Positions 9,117-18,474 are shown, numbered from the stretch's first letter. The stretch is 64,000 nucleotides of DNA from Streptomyces sp. Q6 (GCF_036967205.1 NZ_CP146023.1:62001-126000); one strand, 5' to 3'. Translations and numbers: made by a program. The notes: generated by a model not told the origin, from the sequence alone.

Positions 9117-9515
9117 TCATCGAGCCGGCATGCCTCCGTGAGGACTGTTCACGACCATGGCCAGTGACCCAGAGGCAAGGTAGTAGTGATCCGGGAAGTA
9201 CTCGATGTGCTGGTGGCCGCCGTCGTTCATCTCCGCAATCGACCGAAGTTCGTCAGCGAAAGCGTTCAAACCCGGCTGGTCACCCTCGATGAGTAGAACG
9301 CCGCGCCGCGAGTCAACTCGGACAAGCACACCCGGACCGCTCGTGCCTACTACCTCGACCGAAGCGAGTTCAGTGCCACCGAAGCTCGGCTCAGCCGAGG
9401 CGGTGGTTTCGATGCCACCCCTCCCCGAGATGAGGGCGCGGGCCAAGGCGACGAGTTCCACAGAGCCACCCGAGACATCCAACCCATCCTCATCGGGGAA
9501 GAACAAAACCCTCAT
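9117..9515 (-). CDS. Imm32-like immunity protein
   Basis: 132 residues from the ATG at 9515, which has AAGGGG about 11 bases upstream. The second half follows the Imm32 pattern: GVLLIEGDQPGLNAFADELR, then GGHQHIEYFPDHYYLASGSL and AMVVN. Imm32 proteins are immunity partners in polymorphic-toxin loci and normally neutralise a toxin made by the same cell. No toxin gene is next to it; its neighbours are a broken IS110 and debris, so it is an orphan, possibly kept for protection from rivals. The function is inferred from family resemblance. Confidence 0.65.
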   Translation of the reverse strand: MRVLFFPDEDGLDVSGGSVELVALARALISGRGGIETTASAEPSFGGTELASVEVVGTSGPGVLVRVDSRRGVLLIEGDQPGLNAFADELRSIAEMNDGGHQHIEYFPDHYYLASGSLAMVVNSPHGGMPAR

Positions 9516-9524
9516 CCGCCACAA

Positions 9525-10716
9525 CCCCTTCGTTCCACGACGCCGGACTCACTGATGGGAGTCGTTGGCCCTGGTCAATCGGGCTCCCCGAATCAAGGCC
9601 GACCGCCACGGACGCTACTCACCCCTTGACGAAGACCATAGGGGCACCCCGGACCCGACGCCGCAGGATGAGGACACCGCTACGGCCGGCGTACGGCGAC
9701 CGGGTACAGCACGTTCGGGCGTTCCTCGCGACGGCAGTGCGTCGTTGTGCCGGTCATGGACCTGCTGCCCCGAATCGCTGCGCCCGGTGTCGCCGAGCGG
9801 GCGACCGCGCTTGCCAACGAGGCGGCGCAGCTGGCCGACACGGCGACCGAGTGGGCCCATGTTCCGCCGATGCCGCCGGCGACGCAGCGGAGAACATCGC
9901 CCCCCGCCTGAGCCCCGGCTCCCCACCGACCACCCGCCCCTGATCGCCGATCGCCCAGGGCGGGCGTCAGTGTTCCCAGACCGTGGACATGGTGGGTGTC
10001 GGCGTGGACTCCCCGGTGGTCCTGCGCGCGCGCCGTCACGGAGTCTCAGGCCAGGCCCGGTCCTCGACCGCGCCATCTGGGCCGCCACCAGCGGCCACTG
10101 CGGGGATGCCACGAGCTGGTTGGTGTCCCCGGAGAAGGGGATGGTCTCGCGGACCATGCGCACGAACTTCTCGTTCTCGGCCTGGCCGACGCACTCGGAC
10201 ACCACCTGCGCACCCAGGACGAGGTCGGCCGCGCCGTCACCCTCACCGTCCGCTACGCCGACCACTCCGCTACCAGCCGCACCCGGAAACTGGCCGAGCC
10301 CGCCCACCACACCCCCGAGCTCGTCTCCGCCGTCCACGTCCTGTACGCGAGCCTCGGCCTTCAGCGGGCCCACGTACGGCAGTTCACCGTCGGGGCCGAG
10401 CAACTCGGCCCCGACGAACAAGCCCACCAGCTGCTCCCCGACCTGGCCGACGACAAGAAACACCGCCTCGAGAAAGTTGCCGACGCCGCCCGCGCGAAGT
10501 TCGGCACCCACGTCATCCAGCCGACTGCCTTCGCCCCCGCTCAAGGCAGCGCGTGTGAACCACAGCGCCTCTGAGGAAGGGAAGGGGTGGTCCCGCCCGC
10601 TCAAGAACACCCCATCGCAGCCCGTTTGCTCACCGGGAGAAGTCGGCGACAAGGGCCCTGCCTACGGCCGCACCGCGTGTCAGGGCGGCTCGGGCAACGA
10701 GACGGGCGAGGGTTCG
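9525..10716 (+). pseudogene. Gene debris with Y-family DNA polymerase remnant
   Basis: No intact gene is present. Around 10170-10574 the plus strand reads LADALGHHLRTQDEVGRAVT, LTVRYADHSATSRTRKLAEP and VLYASLGLQRAHVRQFTVGA. This is the little-finger domain of a DinB/ImuB-type translesion polymerase, and the catalytic palm and N-terminus are missing. Near 9757-9925 another plus-strand frame reads PRIAAPGVAERATALANEAA before a stop; it also looks like decayed coding sequence. Overlapping long frames on the minus strand have no recognisable content. Confidence 0.5.
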
Positions 10717-11508
10717 TCAGGGGGCGCGCGTGGTGTGACACACGGGGCAGATCGCGCCGCGGTGTACGGCGTCAAGGCGGAAGCGGGACCACTGACCGCA
10801 GGCCGCGCACTGCGCGGTCCACGGCCGGGCCGAGCCGGGGAAGGTGTCGATGGGCCTGAGCCCGGCGGCCCGCATGATCCTCATGGCGGTGTCGGGATCG
10901 ACGGAATCTGGCTTCGCAGCCCGTGCCTGTGCAGCCTGGCGCCGGGCGGTCGCCTTGGTATCGGCCTTCGCGCGCCGCCAGGCGCGAACCCATTGCGGGA
11001 AGGCGCTCTCGGGGACCTCGCAGGCCGTGAGGAACGCTTTGAGCTGGTTCTCGGTCGCCGGCAGGACCTTGCGGTGCACGATGCGCCAGGCCGTCATCCG
11101 GTCCAGCCGACCGAAGCCGCCGTGTCGCTCGGCCCGGCGTTCCATCTCCCGCAGTGCTGGGCTCGCGTTGTCCTCGTGCACTCGTAACAACGCCGCCCCA
11201 AGGTCGGCTTCCGTCCGTACGAAATTGACCGCCGGTGCCTGCGTACGCTTCGAGCCCCGCGCGGGCCTGCCCGCTGCCTCCCACAATCGGACTATCTTCT
11301 CCTCGTTCATGCCGCAGACTTGGGCAAAGGCGCGAGTCACCGTCTGCGTCGGCCGCTTCTTGCCAGCCTCGGCCCGCTGCACCGTCGCCAGGGAACACGG
11401 GATCGCGTCCGCGACCTGCTCCCGACTCTTGCCGCTCGTCTCCCGCCCCTGGCGCAGGGCGGCCGCGAGGCGGCCTGCCCCATACTCCGGGAAGGGGACC
11501 GGCCGCAT
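10717..11508 (-). CDS. XRE-type regulator with C-terminal zinc ribbon
   Basis: 263 residues from the ATG at 11508, chosen because GGAGGAAAGAAGGGG lies just upstream and overlaps the earlier possible ATG at 11532. The N-terminus carries a Cro/C1-type HTH (KSREQVADAIPCSLATVQRA, then EAGKKRPTQTVTRAFAQVCG). A helical middle follows (WRIVHRKVLPATENQLKAFL), and the tail has two CxxC pairs (CAACGQW and CPVCHTT) that should bind zinc. It is probably a DNA-binding regulator. It lies 34 bases after a small membrane protein gene read in the same direction, so the two are likely one transcript. Confidence 0.7.
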   Translation of the reverse strand: MRPVPFPEYGAGRLAAALRQGRETSGKSREQVADAIPCSLATVQRAEAGKKRPTQTVTRAFAQVCGMNEEKIVRLWEAAGRPARGSKRTQAPAVNFVRTEADLGAALLRVHEDNASPALREMERRAERHGGFGRLDRMTAWRIVHRKVLPATENQLKAFLTACEVPESAFPQWVRAWRRAKADTKATARRQAAQARAAKPDSVDPDTAMRIMRAAGLRPIDTFPGSARPWTAQCAACGQWSRFRLDAVHRGAICPVCHTTRAP

Positions 11509-11542
11509 AGGCCGGCCCCTTCTTTCCTCCATCGCTGGCGGT

Positions 11543-11800
11543 TCAGAGCTGCGCTGGAGTCAACAGGGCTTTTCCGGCGCGGCGCAGCGGCCTGAACTCC
11601 ATGGTGCTCAGCCGGATGGTGAGCATGGCCATCAGGCCCACACTGCCCAAAAGCACTAGAAGGTCGGGCAGAATCATGCCGTCGCGGATCATCACGGCAG
11701 CCACCACGATGATGACGACGACAACCGCGGCATCCCCGGGCGACAGCCGGGCATCGGGACGACAGTATGCGCCGCCGGGCAACAGAGTCTTGCTGGACAT
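11543..11800 (-). CDS. Small two-helix membrane protein
   Basis: 85 residues, ATG at 11800. Two hydrophobic segments (AAVVVVIIVVAAVMI and LPDLLVLLGSVGLMAMLTI) are separated by a short RDGM turn, and the tail is basic and cytoplasmic. It is upstream of and co-directional with the XRE/zinc-ribbon gene. Function unknown. Confidence 0.5.
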   Translation of the reverse strand: MSSKTLLPGGAYCRPDARLSPGDAAVVVVIIVVAAVMIRDGMILPDLLVLLGSVGLMAMLTIRLSTMEFRPLRRAGKALLTPAQL

Positions 11801-12292
11801 ACGGATCCCTACTCGCTGGGCGCCCCGGCCTGTGGGCAGACGGGCGCCGTGATCAGGTGTGTACTGAATTGGCTCCAACCAAGTGCCGCGGACGGTTGGC
11901 TCCGCCCTGGCGCGGCGGCCCAAATCGTGCCAGCGTTCCGATGCACCCCGCACCGCATCTGAAGTATTCGTTCGCGTTTGTCACTCGGGCTTCAACACCC
12001 CTCTTATGCCTCCGGATTGGCAAGTCGCCCTGAACCATGGGCCAGAGCACGGGCCCCCGACACACCGCGAACTGCGGGTTCCTGGAACAGCGCTACCGGA
12101 ACACTTGGCTCCGATACGTGCCGGGTGGGTATTCACCCAGCCTTGGCACAACATCCTCTTGCTGCGATCGCCCGACGGCTGCGACGATCCCCGCACAGCT
12201 ACGGACCACCGTGGCGTTCCCCTGACTCGCTGTGGCTCCAACCAGGCAGAACAGGGCCTATGTGAGGGCGTGTTGGCTCACCCCTCGCGCAT
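11801..12292. other. Gene-free stretch
   Basis: About 490 bases with no credible coding frame and no recognisable RNA gene. It probably includes the promoter for the minus-strand pair that starts at 11800. Confidence 0.35.
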
Positions 12293-12325
12293 AAGAGCCG
12301 GCACTCCCCTGGAGTGCCGGCTCTT
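12293..12325. terminator. Strong hairpin
   Basis: Fifteen perfectly paired bases (AAGAGCCGGCACTCC with its complement) around a 3-base loop. No intact gene ends here, so it may be the terminator of a lost gene or RNA; it would work in both directions. Confidence 0.6.
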
Positions 12326-12489
12326 CGAACACCGAGACGAGTCCGATTAGCTGGGCCGTTCCAACTCACCCGGTGCCCCTACGAGTCCACAGTCACCTGG
12401 AGGACGATGGGGCGACGGGGCCGGACACTGAGTTCGCGTCACGTCCGAACTTCTCTCCGTGGGCTTCGGCGACGCAGGGGATCCTGGAA

Positions 12490-13700
12490 CGCATGGCCTA
12501 TCGAGGCCCGTTGATGAGCAACGTCCATCCGACCGATGCGAACCTGTCGCTTCCCGCGGGCCGGCACTCGATGGGCTTGCGTCGGCTCGCGGTCACCGAA
12601 GCGGTGCGAGGCTCTTTCGACCAGGCCCAGAGTGCGATCGAGCGACGCTGCGGAAGAGCGCTGGGCAAACGCCGTCTTGAGCAACTCGTGGCCGCCGCCT
12701 CCGGGGCCATCGACTCCTTCTACTGGCAGCACATTCCCGTGCCTTACAGTCGGCATGTGCTGCTGGTCATCGAGGTCGACGGCAAGGGCGTGGTCATGCG
12801 CCCCGAGAGGCATTGCTGCCCGCCACTCAACGTGCCCGCCTCGCAGCCGAGGCCGGACATCGCAGCCGCCTCTCACCGGGCGAGAAACCCAACCGCAAGC
12901 GGATGGCCACCGTGGCCTGCGTCTTTGACGCCATCGCCGCTCCACGGCGCCCGCACGACGTGATCCATCCGCCCGGCGGACGCAGCCCCCGCCGTCGGAT
13001 CCGCCGCGGCGCGACCGCGATACGGAAGTGGTGCACTGCCTCGCTCTTGCATCCGCCCGAGAAGGTTATCGCCGACGTCTTCGCCCAGGCCGAAGCCCGC
13101 GATCCCGACCACCACCGCTGCTGGGTTGTCCTGGTCGACGGCGCCCGCCACCAACTCGACCTGATCCAGAAGGAGACCCCTCGCCGCGGCTGCACGATCA
13201 ACGTGCTCCTGGATTTCGTGCACGTCACCGAGTACGTCTGGACCGCGGCCCACGCCTTTCACAAGGTCGGCACCGCCGCGGCCGACGCCTGGGTCGCCGG
13301 TCATCTGACCACGATCCTCGCAGGTCAAGCTGACCGCGCCGCCCGGAAGATAGCAGCCGAAGCAGACCAGGCCGGCCTCCGCGCCAGTAGGCGAGAAGCC
13401 GTCGATGCCTGCTGCCGCTATCTGACCGGTCACCTCGACCAGCTGCGCTACGACATTGCCCTGGCAGCGGGCTGGCCGATCGCCACCGGCGCGATCAAGG
13501 GTGCCTGCCGACACCTGATCGGCGACCGCCCGGACATCACCGGAGCCCGCTGGTGCCTCACCAGCGCCGAAGCCGTCCTCAGACTCCGCACATTGATCAA
13601 CAACGGAGACTTCGATTCCTACTGGTGCCACCACACCGCGCGTGAGCACCAACGTCTCTATCCATCCGGCGGCCAGGGCGAATACACCCTCACTGCCTAA
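12490..13700 (+). pseudogene. ISKra4-family transposase, frameshifted
   Basis: The first frame gives the N-terminal part (MGLRRLAVTEAVRGSFDQAQ, RCGRALGKRRLEQLVAAASG and VLLVIEVDGKGVVMRPE). After MRPE at about 12805 an extra AG (a GAGAG run) shifts the frame, and the protein resumes as ALLPATQRARLAAEAG, SPGEKPNRKRMATVACVFDA, WVVLVDGARHQLDLIQ (catalytic Asp), and on to ATGAIKGACRHLIGDR with the last acidic motif. The gene ends at 13700. Since the shift is a 2-base duplication rather than a known slippery site, I read it as an inactivating mutation. The IS ends were not located. Confidence 0.7.
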
Positions 13701-13716
13701 CCCCGGGACGGATCGG

Positions 13717-14109
13717 TCAGTCGCTCAAGTGCTCATGGAGCATCATCCACTCGCCGTCGCGCCGCACGATGACGTTGGTGCCCCGCCCTTGACCGGAACG
13801 CTGCTGGCCCTCGACGACGCCACTCCAGGCGAACCGATAGCGGCACACCGCCACCTCGGGGGTGAGTACGGGCCACTCCAGGTCCTGGACCTTGTACACC
13901 TCGTCGAGGATGGTCGAGAAGGTCGTCTCGACCGCGGATCAGATTTCCTTGATGCCCCGGTATGAGCCGTCGGAGAACCAATAGCTGGCGTCCTCGGCGA
14001 TGAACGGCACGACACGTTCGATGTCGTGGCTGTTGTTCGCCGCCTCGTACTCGCGCATGAACGCCGCAAGTTCCTGCTCCGAGGCCATCGGATCAATCAC
14101 GACACCCAT
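13717..14109 (-). pseudogene. SnoaL-like (NTF2-fold) protein with in-frame stop
   Basis: From the ATG at 14109 the frame reads MASEQELAAFMREYEAANNS, VVPFIAEDASYWFSDGSYRG, then IKEI and a TGA at 13939-13941. It continues in the same frame as SAVETTFSTILDEVYKVQDL to NVIVRRDGEWMMLHEHLSD. This is the usual layout of a roughly 130-residue SnoaL/DUF4440-type protein. The stop stands where CGA (Arg) would fit, so a single C-to-T change explains it. Everything else is intact, which suggests recent inactivation. Confidence 0.65.
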
Positions 14110-14239
14110 TATCTCGGCACCACATGCGACGGTGAGCGGTTCGCGGATCTCCGTGGCATCGGTCGACGCTCAAGCCGTCATCCCTCACGACGAGCCGCAC
14201 CCAACTCACTTCGCACTGTTCTACGAAAGCACTCACGCA

Positions 14240-14257
14240 AGTTGATTGAGATCAACT
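14240..14257. promoter_or_regulatory. Inverted repeat upstream of ImmA/IrrE operon
   Basis: AGTTGAT and ATCAACT separated by TGAG, in an AT-rich patch 60 bases before the operon start at 14318. This is the right size and position for the operator of the Cro/C1-type regulator encoded by the second gene. Confidence 0.5.
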
Positions 14258-14317
14258 AAAGTGATAGCACTGTCTATGCGCTTCGATGTGAAGCGCTGAA
14301 CCGGAGGGGTCAGCCGC

Positions 14318-15100
14318 ATGGAGATTGCTGCTTCAGCCTGGGCCCGCGAGTTGTTCAACGGCGAGGAGACGGCTCGGGAGGTGCGCGACAGGATCGGCCA
14401 GGCGCTGGTCGACATGCAGGCCAACGCTCGCTCCTCACAGCAGGAAGCCGACGTGTCCTCCACCCAGGTCCACGGCGTCGCGCGCTACCGCGGGGCGTTC
14501 GAGCGGGTCAGCGAGAAGTTGGCGGATCTCCCGGGTGCCCAGCTGGTGAAGCCCAACGGCTTCCAGTTCGACCTGGTGCGGATCGGGAACGGGCTGCTGT
14601 ACCCGTTCTGCTTCTCCAAGAAGGACAGCAACGTCCGTACGGCAAGGATCCAGAACGTGTGGTCGGTGATCCGCGAGCTGTTCGCCTTCGCCCCGCCCTC
14701 GGAACAGGCAGATCTCTTCGGGGGATACGCGTTCAACCCGGGCGCGGTGGAGCTCCGGCCGAAGCTGGCGGCCCTACCGAAGGGCACGCGTCTGGTCCTC
14801 GTTCCGTTCGCCTGCAACGCGGCCGGACTCCTCAAGCCCTACTGGGGCGTTGCGGCACTGGCAGATGAGAGCGGCACCCTGGAATGGGTCATCGACCCGG
14901 AGCCCCTGCCCTTGCCGGACGCCCCGACGTCAAAGCTGACGATTCCGCAGCAGCCGACTGGCCACCCCGGCTTCGACGAGGGCGAGCAGCCCATCGTCGC
15001 CCTGGCGCCCCGCCCCGACACAGAGCGGAAGCTGGACATCCCTTTGGTGAGCGAAGTCGCCCCGCTCGAACCTCTGACGAACGAGAACAATGCGAACTGA
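14318..15100 (+). CDS. Unrecognised partner of XRE-ImmA/IrrE protein
   Basis: 260 residues, ATG at 14318 with GGAGGGG upstream. The N-terminal 45 residues are helical and charged. The core (about 55-190) contains FERVSEKLADLPGAQLVKPN, FDLVRIGNGLLYPFCFSKKD, RTARIQNVWSVIRELFAFAP and GTRLVLVPFACNAAGLLKPY, a mixed alpha/beta pattern. The tail is Pro-rich and probably flexible. I do not recognise the family. The gene overlaps the start of the XRE-ImmA/IrrE gene by 11 bases, so the two are translationally coupled. In regulator-protease units the first gene is often the effector or the protease substrate, so this may be a toxin or effector; that is inference. Confidence 0.7.
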   Translation: MEIAASAWARELFNGEETAREVRDRIGQALVDMQANARSSQQEADVSSTQVHGVARYRGAFERVSEKLADLPGAQLVKPNGFQFDLVRIGNGLLYPFCFSKKDSNVRTARIQNVWSVIRELFAFAPPSEQADLFGGYAFNPGAVELRPKLAALPKGTRLVLVPFACNAAGLLKPYWGVAALADESGTLEWVIDPEPLPLPDAPTSKLTIPQQPTGHPGFDEGEQPIVALAPRPDTERKLDIPLVSEVAPLEPLTNENNAN

Positions 15101-16253
15101 CCACCCGGTCGTTCCGGGGCTGGAGGCCCGCACCGCCACCCCCCGCGCCGTGTCCGATGCGTTTGACCCTGCCCGCCTCACCCAGGCCCGGCGCCTGGCC
15201 GGCCTGACCAAGAAGGACGTGGCCGAACACCTCGGTGTCACCCCGGCGGCGGTGGGCCAGTACGAGACGGGCGTCTCCCGTCCGCGGTCGGACCTGGTGC
15301 CACGGATGGCGAAGGTCCTCGACGTGCCGGTGGAGTTCTTCATCGCTGGCAGGCCGAGCCAGCGCCTCGACTCCTCGATGGCCCACTTCCGCGCCCTGCG
15401 CAGCACGCCGAAGGCTCAGCGCGAGCGGGCCCTGGCGTTCGCCGAGCAGGTGTGGGAGCTGACCTACGCGCTGGAGCGCCGGGTGCAGCTGCCGCTCGTG
15501 GACCTGCCCGGCTTCGCCGGTGGCGAGGTGCATCCCGGCGTGGCCCTGCCGTCGGAGCCGACTGCCGCCGCCCAGGAACTGCGGCGCCAGTGGGGCCTCG
15601 GCGACGGTCCGGTCACTCATCTCATCCGGCGCATGGAGGCGCACGGCATCGTGGTGGTCCTGCCGGCGGAGGCCGATGCCGCCGCCGCGACGGTCGACGC
15701 GTTCTCCTCGCGCTCGGCGCGCCCGCTGGTAGTGCTCACCAGGAACCGGGCCAACGACGTCTACCGCCACCGCTTCACAGCAGCCCACGAACTCGGCCAC
15801 CTGGTGTTGCACGGCGACGCCACAGGCGACAGCAGACAGGAGCGAGAGGCGGACGCCTTCGCTGCGGAGTTCCTCACGCCGCAGGCGAGCATCATGCCCC
15901 TGCTGCCGCGCCGGATGGACTTGGGGCACCTGGCGGGTCTGCGCCGGACCTGGGGGGTATCCGTGCACTCCCTGGTGTACCGCTGCCGCGAACTGGGTCT
16001 GATCTCCGACGCCACGGCGAGCCGGACCTACCAGCGACTACGAGCCCTGGACGGCCAGCCCGGCTTCGTCGCGGAGCCGGTCAGCGGCTACCCGGGGGAA
16101 CAGCCGGTCCTGCTGTCTCAGGCATTCGATCTCGCGGTCCAGGAGACGGGGCTGGGCGTTCGAGAACTAGCTCAGGAACTGGCCTGGCCGATGGCGCGGG
16201 TCAGGGAGTTGCTAGGAATGCCGGACAGCCGGCCGGTACTTCGTTTGGTGTGA
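15090..16253 (+). CDS. XRE-ImmA/IrrE regulator-metallopeptidase
   Basis: 387 residues. A Cro/C1-type HTH occupies about 28-85 (RRLAGLTKKDVAEHLGVTPA). A zinc peptidase domain follows, with FTAAHELGHLVLH at about 229-241 (HExxH) and the second metal-ligand helix EREADAFAAEFL at about 252-263. This is the ImmA/IrrE layout, in which the protease cleaves a repressor or antitoxin in response to DNA damage or phage. The C-terminal part is helical (WGVSVHSLVYRCRELGLIS). It is coupled to the upstream gene by overlap, and an inverted repeat before the operon is a candidate autoregulatory site. Confidence 0.85.
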   Translation: MRTDHPVVPGLEARTATPRAVSDAFDPARLTQARRLAGLTKKDVAEHLGVTPAAVGQYETGVSRPRSDLVPRMAKVLDVPVEFFIAGRPSQRLDSSMAHFRALRSTPKAQRERALAFAEQVWELTYALERRVQLPLVDLPGFAGGEVHPGVALPSEPTAAAQELRRQWGLGDGPVTHLIRRMEAHGIVVVLPAEADAAAATVDAFSSRSARPLVVLTRNRANDVYRHRFTAAHELGHLVLHGDATGDSRQEREADAFAAEFLTPQASIMPLLPRRMDLGHLAGLRRTWGVSVHSLVYRCRELGLISDATASRTYQRLRALDGQPGFVAEPVSGYPGEQPVLLSQAFDLAVQETGLGVRELAQELAWPMARVRELLGMPDSRPVLRLV

Positions 16254-16503
16254 TCCGATGCCGCTTCCCGCGCGGACATCCGGCCGGTCGATTCGAGGTC
16301 CAGGCCAAGACGAAGAGTCGCTGGACACCAGGCTCCAGCCGATCACGGAAGGGATCGTGTGCGCCCAGCAGGCCCGTCCAGTAGAGCCGCCAGAGGGACA
16401 ACGTCACACCGGGCGGCGGCGACCGGTACCCCGGCGCGGGAGGCGAAAGCCCGCCAGGCGCGATGTCCTGACGGGCCTCACCGAGCGCAGTAGCCTTCAG
16501 CCT

Positions 16504-16935
16504 GTGCAGTCCCGCCTCCTGGAACGACTGATAAACCGCATCCTGAAGAAGGCGTTCAGACGCGCGGAACGCCAGCTCAAGCCCCTCACGGAGCCTGGAG
16601 AAACCCTTCTTTCGTCCGACATGTGCCAAGCGGGCGCCCATCTACTTGAGATCTACACCGTCCGCAGCCCCGCCACCTTCGTGGTGGTCTCCACCAAGGC
16701 TGTCTACCTGCTCCAGCGTGGCCAGGGCCCGCTGCGAATCCCCGCCTACGCGATTGCGGATGTGCAGCTCAAAGACCCTCCGGACCCGCTGGTGACCATC
16801 CGTCTGCGGGATGGCCAGGTGATCGGACTGCTCGCCCAGGGAGGCAAGCCAGCGATATTCGGCCCGGACCTGAAAGCGCTCGTTCCGGCCAGGAGCCGCC
16901 AAGCACGACAACGACCCCGCAGCGAATCGGACTGA
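16504..16935 (+). CDS. Small protein with PH-like strands
   Basis: 143 residues if the GTG at 16504 is the start; upstream in-frame sequence is Arg/Pro-rich and does not look coded. An N-terminal basic helix (RLLERLINRILKKAFRRAER) is followed by beta-rich sequence (ATFVVVSTKAVYLLQRGQGP, then DPLVTIRLRDGQVIGLLAQG) that resembles a bacterial PH or YokE-like domain. It is co-directional with the ImmA/IrrE gene, 250 bases downstream. Function unknown, and the start is uncertain. Confidence 0.5.
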   Translation: MQSRLLERLINRILKKAFRRAERQLKPLTEPGETLLSSDMCQAGAHLLEIYTVRSPATFVVVSTKAVYLLQRGQGPLRIPAYAIADVQLKDPPDPLVTIRLRDGQVIGLLAQGGKPAIFGPDLKALVPARSRQARQRPRSESD

Positions 16936-17066
16936 CACCGCTGAAGGCGAGGGCGAAAATGCTCGGGCTCAACCCGGTGAACGGGGCTATCCAAGACGGC
17001 GCCGAAGCCGTGATCACACCAGCCATGGCGAGATCATCTCTCGGCAAGATCGCTGGAGGTCGTGCG

Positions 17067-17312
17067 TCAGTCGACGATCAGCTCGTCAAGGCGCCGAGCG
17101 GACATCGGGGTGCCCATTTCGTCAGCCATTGCCACCAATTGGCCGTGGTACTGGCGAGTGATGGGCAGGACATCCTCGTAGATCCACGAGCACATAGTGT
17201 CGAACGCCAACTCCTCCTCGCCATGCGAGAGAAGATGGCGCACATCCGTGATGACGGCCTCCGAAGTGAGAGGCGAGTCCTCAAGGAGCGCCGTTACCCG
17301 AGCGCGGTACAT
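17067..17312 (-). CDS. MafI-like immunity protein
   Basis: 81 residues, ATG at 17312. The pattern VTALLEDSPLTSEAVITDVR, LLSHGEEELAFDTMCSWIYE and PITRQYHGQLVAMADEMG matches small all-helical MafI-type immunity proteins, with the conserved HGE and WIYED motifs. Such proteins protect against polymorphic toxins of the Maf type. No toxin gene is adjacent, and the IS array begins 108 bases before its start codon. It is an orphan immunity gene, like the Imm32-like gene at 9117. Confidence 0.65.
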   Translation of the reverse strand: MYRARVTALLEDSPLTSEAVITDVRHLLSHGEEELAFDTMCSWIYEDVLPITRQYHGQLVAMADEMGTPMSARRLDELIVD

Positions 17313-17420
17313 CAGACTCACGAGCAGCCCCCAGACCAGCCCCGCGCGGATCGATGACCCACATCCTTGCCGTCTGACGGAGGGTTGTCGACTCATCTGA
17401 TCCATTGCGGGACAAGCCTT

Positions 17421-18473
17421 ACGAGCTCGTGCATGGTTGGCGGTGGCGCGTCGAGACCTTGATCGATGATCATGGTTGGTGTGGTGGGGAACCGGGCACG
17501 TGAAGCGATCATCCGAAGCCAGCGGATCACCGGGCTGAGCCCCGAGGTGATTGCTGAACTCGTCGCAGTGATCAGCCCGTTGTGGCACGGGCGGCATCAA
17601 GCCGGGCTGGCGGCTCGGCCTCGTCGCCGCGCTGTCGGTGCCGGGGCGAAACACGAACTGGTCTTCGTGGACCGTCTGTTGGCCACCTTGGTCAACCTCC
17701 GCCATGGCGCCACCCACGACGTGTTGGCCTGCTGGTTCGGTGTTGACCGCTCCACCATCACGCGCGCAATCAGCGAAGTGCGGCCCCTGCTCGCCGAGCG
17801 TGGCTGCACCGTGGCACCCGGGGTTCGGCTGCGTACCCTGGCCGACGTCATCGACCATCTCGGCGCCACCCGTCAGACCGGAATCATCGACGGGACCGAG
17901 ATCCGAGTCCGCCGCCCAGCCACCGGGCGCAAGGACCGGGAGAAGTACATCTCCGGCAAGAACAAGCAGAACGCCGTGAAGTCCATGGTCGTCACAGACG
18001 CAGCGGGGCGTCTGTTGTTCTGCAGCCCAACTGAGCCAGCGAGCTGCGCGGACATCACGCATGCCCGGAAGTTGGGCCTGGTCAAGCTCCTGGCCACCGG
18101 CCCCGCCGTGGAGATCCTGGCCGACGCCGGCTACCAGGGCCTGGGCGCCCAGACCGGCGGGCGCGTGGTGACGCCACCGCACCGCAAGTTCAAGAAGAAC
18201 CCGCCCGAGTGGTACGAGGAAATGCACGAACCGCAGCGCAAAGCGCACTTCTCACGCCGCATCCGGGTCGAGCACGGCATCGGTCATGTGAAGAACTGGC
18301 GAGCCCTCGCTCGCCATCACGGCCGCCGCGAGCACATGAGCGACATCGTCCAAGCCGTCGCTGGACTCCTCTCCCACCAGCAGACCGCCACCTGGGCGAG
18401 CAATCCGCAGATGTGAACTCGGCAACGAATCCGCGGGTCCCAACGCGCCACCGCCAACCATGCACGAGCTCGT
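17421..18473 (+). mobile_element. IS5-family element A, complete
   Basis: 1053 bases bounded by a perfect 31-base inverted repeat (17421-17451 and 18443-18473) that starts with the 10-base palindrome ACGAGCTCGT and continues GCATGGTTGG. It carries one transposase gene. A related element begins one base after its right end. Confidence 0.85.
17472..18416 (+). CDS. DDE transposase of element A
   Basis: About 314 residues. An N-terminal HTH of the HTH_Tnp_4 type is seen (GATHDVLACWFGVDRSTITR), then the DDE_Tnp_4 catalytic core: GIIDGTEIRVRRP (first Asp), AVEILADAGYQGLGAQ (second Asp) and RRIRVEHGIGHVKNWRALAR (Glu). All three acidic residues are present and the frame is intact, so the element may be active. 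The ATG at 17472 aligns with the paralogue's start; another ATG lies two codons earlier. Confidence 0.85.
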   Translation: MVGVVGNRAREAIIRSQRITGLSPEVIAELVAVISPLWHGRHQAGLAARPRRRAVGAGAKHELVFVDRLLATLVNLRHGATHDVLACWFGVDRSTITRAISEVRPLLAERGCTVAPGVRLRTLADVIDHLGATRQTGIIDGTEIRVRRPATGRKDREKYISGKNKQNAVKSMVVTDAAGRLLFCSPTEPASCADITHARKLGLVKLLATGPAVEILADAGYQGLGAQTGGRVVTPPHRKFKKNPPEWYEEMHEPQRKAHFSRRIRVEHGIGHVKNWRALARHHGRREHMSDIVQAVAGLLSHQQTATWASNPQM

Positions 18474-18474
18474 A

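Noticed and set aside
9615-10652. 345-codon minus-strand open frame
   Set aside because: It mirrors the polymerase remnant on the plus strand, and its Gly/Val-rich sequence is typical of antisense high-GC shadows.
12040-12325. Possible tRNA or small RNA gene before the 12293 hairpin
   Set aside because: I could not build a cloverleaf or a conserved T-loop; only the hairpin is supported.
17067-18248. 393-codon minus-strand open frame
   Set aside because: Only the final 81 codons (MafI-like) are plausible; the rest is antisense to the transposase of element A.
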